From Natrinema soli (lineage in GTDB: Archaea > Halobacteriota > Halobacteria > Halobacteriales > Natrialbaceae), in the NCBI RefSeq assembly GCF_028618695.1, contig NZ_JAQIVI010000055.1:1-9731 (forward strand): a stretch of DNA of 9,731 bases. The letters run 5' to 3'. This document shows, in pieces, positions 5,321 through 9,731 of this stretch. The notes beneath the pieces are model-generated. The model saw only the letters and a list, made by a program, of their open reading frames with translations. It made no database searches and was not told the DNA's origin. Position numbers and translations under genes: made by a program. The first letter of the stretch is position 1; every line of letters begins with the position of its first letter.

Positions 5321-6345
5321 GATGTCGCCTCCGCCTGTGATGACTCCGACTGTCCGCCGCTCTCTTCGTCCCGATCCGGCTCGAGTTGCTCGAGTAGCTG
5401 TTCGAGCACCGCGCTAACGATCGCCGAGACGAGCTCCTCGGTGGGGACGCTCGGAACGAGCCCGGCCAGCTTCTCTCTCACCCAGCTCGCCGCTCCCATG
5501 ACCCCGTCCTTCAGACGCTGTACCGCCGACGAAAGCGGACCGGGGGACTCGTCTTCGCTTTCGGACGCTTCTTCCTCTTCGGCGTCCGCCTCGCCCGCTT
5601 CCTCGCCCCCGCCGAAGAGCCCCGTGAGCTTTTCGACGGGCTTGTTCAGCAGGCTCTTGACGAACTCGATCGGCTTGCTCAACAGCGATTTCGCCGTGTC
5701 GATCATCGCGCCGGGGCCGTCCAGCAGCCCCGACACCGCCGACAGCAGATTGCCGAGCAGGTTGTTCTCGCCCGGTCGCGCCGAAACGTCCAGCGTCACC
5801 GGATCCAGATTGACCTCGAGTCCGAGCAGATCGAGGAACAGCCCGTCGAGGTCGAGGTGGAGGACGCCAGACGCGTCGTCGCCCTGGTAGACCTCGTCGG
5901 CACCCTCGACGTGGTACTCGTCTTCGTCCGCCTCGCCCTCGTCACCGCCCGCATCCTGCTCGCCGTCGCTTTCGGCTTCGATCTCCGGTTCTTCCGCCGA
6001 CTCGCCTTTCGTCTCTGGCTCGTCCTCGGATTCCCCTTCGTCTTCAGCTTCTTTCGCATCTTCGGACTCCGTCTCCGCGTCTTCGGATTCGTCTTCCGAC
6101 TCGGACGCTGCGCCTTCATCTTCGCCCCCCTCGTCACCCGCTTCAGGTTCCGATTCAGCGTCCGCCTCGCTCGAGTCGTCGTCTTGTTCGGCGTCGGACT
6201 CTTCCATCTCCGCCTGCCCACCGTCGGGCAGCACACGGCGTGGTCCGCCCGGCAACTCGGCTTCGTCGTGACGGCTCGAGGCATGTTCGGCTCCGTCGGG
6301 ATCCGAACGTTCTTCGGCGCCGTCGGATGCGAAATCCTCGGTCAT
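5317..6345 (-). CDS. Acidic protein with LLGL/NLLGNLL hydrophobic module
   Basis: A 342-residue unassigned protein, first of the four acidic genes. The ATG at 6345 (MTEDFAS) is preferred over the longer frame to 6426, whose extra residues are basic and unlike haloarchaeal protein. Residues 47-143 are an extreme Asp/Glu/Ser tract. Residues 160-210 form a compact hydrophobic module: LHLDLDGLFLDLLGLEVNL, then VTLDVSARPGENNLLGNLL, then SGLLDG. I recall a similar LLGL ... PG-xNLLGNLL pattern in many proteins of actinobacteria, often secreted; this is from memory, not a search. Next come two tandem copies of an 11-residue amphipathic unit (KSLLSKPIEFV and KSLLNKPVEKL, 219-240), another acidic stretch, and an amphipathic helix at 300-322 (LVSAIVSAVLEQLLEQL). 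No signal peptide is visible. The gap from the propeller gene is 110 nt with no convincing TATA box; the stop overlaps the next start. Confidence 0.85.
   Translation of the reverse strand: MTEDFASDGAEERSDPDGAEHASSRHDEAELPGGPRRVLPDGGQAEMEESDAEQDDDSSEADAESEPEAGDEGGEDEGAASESEDESEDAETESEDAKEAEDEGESEDEPETKGESAEEPEIEAESDGEQDAGGDEGEADEDEYHVEGADEVYQGDDASGVLHLDLDGLFLDLLGLEVNLDPVTLDVSARPGENNLLGNLLSAVSGLLDGPGAMIDTAKSLLSKPIEFVKSLLNKPVEKLTGLFGGGEEAGEADAEEEEASESEDESPGPLSSAVQRLKDGVMGAASWVREKLAGLVPSVPTEELVSAIVSAVLEQLLEQLEPDRDEESGGQSESSQAEATS
5328..5332 (-). promoter_or_regulatory. Shine-Dalgarno of the small glycine-zipper gene
   Basis: GGAGG inside the last codons of the LLGL-protein gene, 7 nt before ATG 5320. 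Together with the ATGA overlap it indicates translational coupling of the two genes. Confidence 0.55.
5920..6205 (-). repeat. Long Asp/Glu/Ser low-complexity coding tract
   Basis: Codes for the ~95-residue acidic tract of the LLGL protein. It is built from GAC, GAG, GAA and TCx codons in no strict period, which gives long Ser-rich shadow frames on the opposite strand. Confidence 0.5.
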
Positions 6346-6455
6346 TATACGGAAACATAGACGAGAGAGAGCGTTGTGGGGGTTGGCCTTGCGTATGCGA
6401 CTATCCGACGGGCTGCGGCAGAACATCCTGCGGGCGACCGAACCGATCGACCGCG

Positions 6456-7760
6456 TTACTCGAGCGAGCCGACGCGAAGCGCGTACTCGCCGCGCGTCTC
6501 GCCCTCGTCGTGGTACTCGACCGGCTCCTCGACGGCTGCGACCGTTCCGCTATCGACGGCCGCCGCCGTGGCGTTCCCAGCGAGGCGCTCGTAACCGCCC
6601 GCGCCGGACTCGAGGTCGAACCAGCGAACAGCGTGGGTATCCGGGTCGCGGACGCGGAAGTTCTGTGCACAGGGGGCAACGAGCCGCCCACCAGTGGCGG
6701 CCAGCCCGTGAACGAAGCCGCGGACCTCGTCGTCCCAGACGAGGTCCCCGTCGGCGTCGAACGCGGCGACGCGGTGTTCGTTCGGGTGTCGGCTCTCGGT
6801 TTCGCGGCTCTCGACCGCGTACGTGTTGCCGGTCACGAACGCCACTCGACCGTCGCTCGCGTAGGCGTGATTCGGGTACGCGTACAGCGTCTCGCTATCG
6901 ATCTCGGTCTCGACGGCGAGGTCGACGTGCCAGCGCTCGGCACCGCCGGGACCGAGCAGGTAGCCGCGTTTGTCGCCGTGACTCGAGACGGCGATCGAGT
7001 CCCCGTCGACGGAAACGTCGCCGACGCGCCGGTCGCCGTCCGTTCCGGGGTCCCAGGTCCACTCGAGGTCGCCCGACCCCGCCTCGAGGACCACCAGTCC
7101 GGTGTCGTGCTCGCCCATGCACCGATTGTAACCGACCGCGAGCCGTTCGCCGGCCGCATCGAGATCGAGCGCGATCGGCGAGGCGTCGGTCTCGTACGTC
7201 CAGCGGACCGAGCCGTCGGCGTCGAACGCGTAGACGGTACTGTGCCACCGTCGAGTTTCGCCGTCGCGCTCGTAGCGTCGCGCGGCGGCGTACAGCCGCT
7301 CGTTGCCGTCGGCGTCGGTTCCGGTCTCGAGCGCGACCACGTACGGCAGGTAGAAGACAGTGTCCTTGACCGCCTCGCCGACGTCGTCAGCGGTGTCGTA
7401 CCGCCAGCGCCGGTCGCCCGTCCCGGCGTCATAGGCTGCGATCGTTCCCGTTTCGCCGCGTCCGGCGACGATGATCGTCTCGTCGGTCTCGTCTCCGTCG
7501 GTTTCGTCCCCATCGCCCTCGAGCGACGCGATCCCGACCGCGTGGTCCGGATGATCGACGGACCACCGCGCCTCGAGCGAGTCAACATCGCGGGCGGTGA
7601 CGGTTCCATCCCACGTCCCCGTGACGACGAGGTCTCCGTCCTCCGCAACGTGGACCGCAGATCGGGTCCACATGTGGCGGCTTCGGGCCGTCTCGATCTG
7701 GCCGAGCGGAACACCGCGGAACTCCACCGTACGTTCGGCTTCGGGTACAGTTTCGCTCAT
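6456..7760 (-). CDS. Cytoplasmic seven-repeat PQQ/WD-like beta-propeller protein
   Basis: A 434-residue protein built of propeller repeats of the type A-x-D-x-x-x-G-x-x-x-W. Repeat-closing Trp residues are at 66, 119, 187, 234, 277, 342 and 380, giving seven blades, with typical phrases such as VYAFDADGSVRWTY and VAAFDADGDLVW. This resembles PQQ-binding-like or BamB-like propellers, but there is no signal peptide or lipobox, so it should act in the cytoplasm. I chose ATG 7760 (MSETVPE); GTG 7766 is also possible and would overlap the DUF3209 stop as GTGA. The tight junction suggests co-expression with the DUF3209 protein and a link to the cobalt-chelatase locus, perhaps as a scaffold. No catalytic residues can be named. 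An acidic insert at 81-94 (DGDETDGDETDE) interrupts the second repeat. Confidence 0.85.
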   Translation of the reverse strand: MSETVPEAERTVEFRGVPLGQIETARSRHMWTRSAVHVAEDGDLVVTGTWDGTVTARDVDSLEARWSVDHPDHAVGIASLEGDGDETDGDETDETIIVAGRGETGTIAAYDAGTGDRRWRYDTADDVGEAVKDTVFYLPYVVALETGTDADGNERLYAAARRYERDGETRRWHSTVYAFDADGSVRWTYETDASPIALDLDAAGERLAVGYNRCMGEHDTGLVVLEAGSGDLEWTWDPGTDGDRRVGDVSVDGDSIAVSSHGDKRGYLLGPGGAERWHVDLAVETEIDSETLYAYPNHAYASDGRVAFVTGNTYAVESRETESRHPNEHRVAAFDADGDLVWDDEVRGFVHGLAATGGRLVAPCAQNFRVRDPDTHAVRWFDLESGAGGYERLAGNATAAAVDSGTVAAVEEPVEYHDEGETRGEYALRVGSLE

Positions 7761-7762
7761 CG

Positions 7763-8134
7763 TCACTCCTCGACCGGGAACGTCTCGTGGAGCGTGTCGT
7801 GGGCATCGCCCAGCCCGTCTACGATACTTTCACCCTGCGCGCTCAGCCGCTGGACCGCTCGCTCGGCGTCGCGGACCGCCAGCAGTCGCCCGCGCGTGTA
7901 GTCGTATTCGGGGTCGTCGCTGTCCATCGACGCGACCTCCTCCTCTAAGTCGACCAGCGCAGCGTCGAGGTGGCGCTCGACTTCGGCGAGGCTGTCCGCT
8001 TCGGCGAGGCCCTGTATGGGGCCCTCAAGGTGGCCCTCGAGTTCGTTCTCCGCGTGATCGCGGGTGCTGTCGTCCCCGACGCCGAGGACGGTCATCAGTC
8101 CGAGTCGTAGCGCTTCGATTTCGTAGCAGCTCAT
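7763..8134 (-). CDS. DUF3209 family protein
   Basis: A 123-residue soluble protein beginning MSCYEIEALRLGLM, the hallmark N-terminus of DUF3209, a family of unknown function that I know from cobalamin-synthesis neighbourhoods. It looks all-helical: helices around residues 5-18, 25-44, 48-68 and a C-terminal pair from about 84 to 116. The single Cys at position 3 and the Glu residues beside it could bind metal, but that is speculation. It lies 94 nt after the membrane-protein gene, with no clear TATA box or Shine-Dalgarno in that gap. Its stop overlaps or nearly touches the propeller start. Length is normal and the frame is intact. Confidence 0.88.
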   Translation of the reverse strand: MSCYEIEALRLGLMTVLGVGDDSTRDHAENELEGHLEGPIQGLAEADSLAEVERHLDAALVDLEEEVASMDSDDPEYDYTRGRLLAVRDAERAVQRLSAQGESIVDGLGDAHDTLHETFPVEE

Positions 8135-8228
8135 GCGTGTCAGTAGTGGATTCTCGCTTTGTAGTCGATCGATTTCGGTGCGACTCCGTCGTGAGAAGAC
8201 GTCAGAGGAGGCGATTCGGTCGGCGCGC

Positions 8229-8600
8229 TCACCGGGCGAACAGCGGTTCGCCGACGTCTTCGCGACGTCGGGCCGTCAGATACGTACCGACCAGAACGGC
8301 GATGGAGAGTACTGCGATGGCGAGCAGCACGTCTCCGTACAGTTCGGCATCCAGGAGCGGCTCCTGAACGGCCGAGAAGCCGAACGAGACGATGATGCCG
8401 TACGCGTACAGCGCGGCGATTCCCCAGCCGAGTTCCGGGAGCGTGCCGTCTCGCAGCGCGTACGCGACGACGGCGAGATACGCCGGCAGCACCAGCAGGT
8501 TGAGTACCATCGTCGCGTCCGGAACCGCGATAAATGCGGCGAACGCGACGAGGGGAACGTATCCCAGCGCGAGTACTTTCGGTCGGTGATCGCCGGCCAT
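8229..8600 (-). CDS. Small four-helix membrane protein of unknown function
   Basis: A 123-residue protein with four hydrophobic segments at about 9-27, 30-49, 58-78 and 88-109, and a short Arg-rich cytoplasmic tail (ARRRED). I chose ATG 8600 (MAGDHRPK); a GTG at 8609 would add MTV. No metal-binding cluster is obvious: only His5 is present and there are no Cys residues, so it does not look like the His-rich CbtB cobalt protein. It sits between the chelatase and DUF3209 genes, 42 nt after the chelatase stop, preceded by an AT-rich stretch that may be a promoter. Its presence in the cluster hints at a membrane role near cobalt handling, but position is the only evidence. I do not recognise the family. 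Confidence 0.8.
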   Translation of the reverse strand: MAGDHRPKVLALGYVPLVAFAAFIAVPDATMVLNLLVLPAYLAVVAYALRDGTLPELGWGIAALYAYGIIVSFGFSAVQEPLLDAELYGDVLLAIAVLSIAVLVGTYLTARRREDVGEPLFAR

Positions 8601-8610
8601 TACTGTCACT

Positions 8611-8640
8611 TTGTATGATATGTTCCATCAAAACCATTTC
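8611..8640 (-). promoter_or_regulatory. AT-rich candidate promoter before the membrane-protein gene
   Basis: The minus strand reads GGTTTTGATGG then ACATATCATAC, a marked AT-rich island between the chelatase stop and ATG 8600. The GGTTTTGA part is about 30 nt from the ATG and could be the TATA element of a nearly leaderless transcript. If it is real, the chelatase gene and the genes after it are at least partly separate transcripts. Confidence 0.35.
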
Positions 8641-8642
8641 GA

Positions 8643-9731
8643 TCACAACGTTTGGTCGACGAGGTCGCTGACGATCCGATCTCGATCCAGATGATCGCCG
8701 ACGATCCGTTCGGCGTCGTCGTCTTCGACGTCGCCGTACCAGATCCCATCCGGATACACCGCGACCATCGGCCCGTCGCCGCAGCGTCCGAGACACGAGG
8801 AGCGGGTGATACGGGCGTCGCAGTGCGCTGAATCCCGGACTTCCTGGCGCAGGCGCTCGAGGACCGCCGGCGATCCCATCTTGGCACAGGTCTGGTTGGT
8901 ACAGACCGCGACGTGCTTTTCGGGCGCGTCGTGGCTGTGCGGTTCGTCGTCGACGTCCTCGCGGTCGGCGTGGGCCTCCTGATGAGCCAGCGCGCGCAGC
9001 ATGGCTCGAGCGCCGCCGACGTCCTCCTCGTAGCCCTCGAGATCGACCTTGTACTTGCACGTGTCACAGGACATCTCGACGCTCCCCGACCGCGCCTCCT
9101 CCCAGCGGTCGGCGAAGACGTCGAGCAGTCGTGAATCGGTCCCGAGCGGGTCGCCAGCGAGCGCGTCGACGTACGGATACTCGTCGTCGAAGTCGGCCGT
9201 CCAGTCCCGGACTCGCTGGGTGAGGACGCCGTCGCCGAGCATGTACGGAAGGACGACGACCGCGTCGGGCCGGTGCTTCGAGAGTCCGTGGAGGCTCTCC
9301 TCGAGCGTCGGCTCCGTGACGCCGATGAACGAAGCCTCGACGCGGTCGAACTCGCGACCCTCGTAGAGCAACCGTGCGAGCTTGTGCACGTCGCCGTTGG
9401 CGTCCGGATCGCTCGAGCCGCGGCCGCAGACGACGACGGCGACGTCCTCCTCCTCGCGGTCGACGCCCAACTCGCGCTCGACTTCGTCGGCGCGGTCGTC
9501 CAGCAGATCCAGAATCGCGGGGTGAACCCCCAGATGCGCGCCGTTGGCGATCTCGAGGTCGCGTTCGGCCCGGGCCTGTTCGATCGCCAGGGGAACGTCG
9601 TTCTTGACGTGGCTCGCGGCGAACAGCGAGCAGTGGACGACGGTGACCTGCGACGCGACGGGTTCGAGCCCCGCGAAGGCCTCGTCGATCGCCGGCTCCG
9701 CGAGCTCGAGGAACGCGGCGTCGACCGGGAT
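8643..9731 (-). CDS. cbiX: CbiX-type sirohydrochlorin cobaltochelatase with C-terminal ferredoxin domain (5' end outside window)
   Basis: The visible 362 residues continue in frame to the right edge, so the N-terminus is missing. CbiX is a class II chelatase that inserts cobalt into sirohydrochlorin in the anaerobic route to cobalamin. The first CbiX half shows LFAASHVKNDVPLAI, whose His41 is a likely metal ligand. The second half has CGRGSSDPDAN at 102-112 in place of the His-containing GHGS and lacks the matching second His (LGDGVLTQR), so it is probably structural. Then follow an MSCDTC motif at 220-225 (the MxCxxC of long-form CbiX), a His-rich loop at about 250-273, and a thioredoxin-like ferredoxin domain with C277-x4-C282 and C313-x3-C317 for a [2Fe-2S] cluster. 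Metal specificity (Co versus Ni or Fe) rests on family resemblance and the DUF3209 neighbour. Confidence 0.92.
   Translation of the reverse strand: MPVDAAFLELAEPAIDEAFAGLEPVASQVTVVHCSLFAASHVKNDVPLAIEQARAERDLEIANGAHLGVHPAILDLLDDRADEVERELGVDREEEDVAVVVCGRGSSDPDANGDVHKLARLLYEGREFDRVEASFIGVTEPTLEESLHGLSKHRPDAVVVLPYMLGDGVLTQRVRDWTADFDDEYPYVDALAGDPLGTDSRLLDVFADRWEEARSGSVEMSCDTCKYKVDLEGYEEDVGGARAMLRALAHQEAHADREDVDDEPHSHDAPEKHVAVCTNQTCAKMGSPAVLERLRQEVRDSAHCDARITRSSCLGRCGDGPMVAVYPDGIWYGDVEDDDAERIVGDHLDRDRIVSDLVDQTL

Noticed and set aside
2829..6345. Gas vesicle gene cluster as an explanation of the acidic block
   Set aside because: No GvpA-like structural protein, GvpN ATPase or GvpF/L signature is visible; only the acidic, repetitive style is similar.
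6346..6426. N-terminal extension of the LLGL protein to 6426
   Set aside because: The extra 27 residues are basic and Cys-containing, unlike the acidic remainder, and ATG 6345 gives a typical haloarchaeal start.
6240..7901. 553-residue plus-strand frame
   Set aside because: Antisense shadow of the beta-propeller gene, which has clear periodic repeats on the minus strand.

Overview
The window reads as haloarchaeal chromosome. It is GC-rich, CTCGAG is very frequent, CTAG is scarce (I saw only the copies near 2260 and 4202), the predicted proteins are extremely acidic, and one solute-binding protein has a Tat signal followed by a lipobox. The style fits the Natrialbales, but the genus cannot be fixed from this alone. 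All eleven genes I can support lie on the minus strand, so the window is read from right to left. The long plus-strand open frames are shadows of Asp/Glu-rich coding sequence. I saw no tRNA, rRNA, CRISPR array or insertion sequence.

Right end (9731 to 6456): a cobalt-chelatase neighbourhood. It holds a CbiX-type chelatase with a degenerate second CbiX half, an MxCxxC motif, a His-rich loop and a C-terminal thioredoxin-like [2Fe-2S] ferredoxin domain (5' end outside the window). A small four-helix membrane protein follows, then a DUF3209 protein, then a cytoplasmic seven-repeat PQQ/WD-like beta-propeller whose start abuts or overlaps the DUF3209 stop. The family content points to cobalamin (B12) ring synthesis, with the last three genes as accessory proteins of unknown function.

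Middle (6345 to 2829): a block of four acidic, low-complexity proteins with no assigned function, and the most novel part of the window. In transcription order they are: a 342-aa protein with a 'LLGL...PGENNLLGNLL' hydrophobic module; a 161-aa and a 315-aa protein that share a glycine zipper (seven Gly at exact spacing of four) preceded by an ED-x-IDG motif; and a 304-aa protein whose tail carries two RHSTM motifs. The first two genes overlap (ATGA), and Shine-Dalgarno sequences support the starts of the second and third. The shared build (short ordered module plus a long Asp/Glu/Ser tract, no signal peptide) suggests an intracellular assembly or granule-like system. That is inference.

Left part (2738 to 1): a DUF2299-like gene whose last ~30 codons lie in another frame (probable 2-bp deletion near 2350-2362), followed by a tungstate-type ABC importer in the order tupA-tupB-tupC, with tupC running off the left edge. 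The tup promoter region holds a perfect 13-bp palindrome overlapping the TATA-like element and two further inverted repeats upstream, a plausible operator arrangement.
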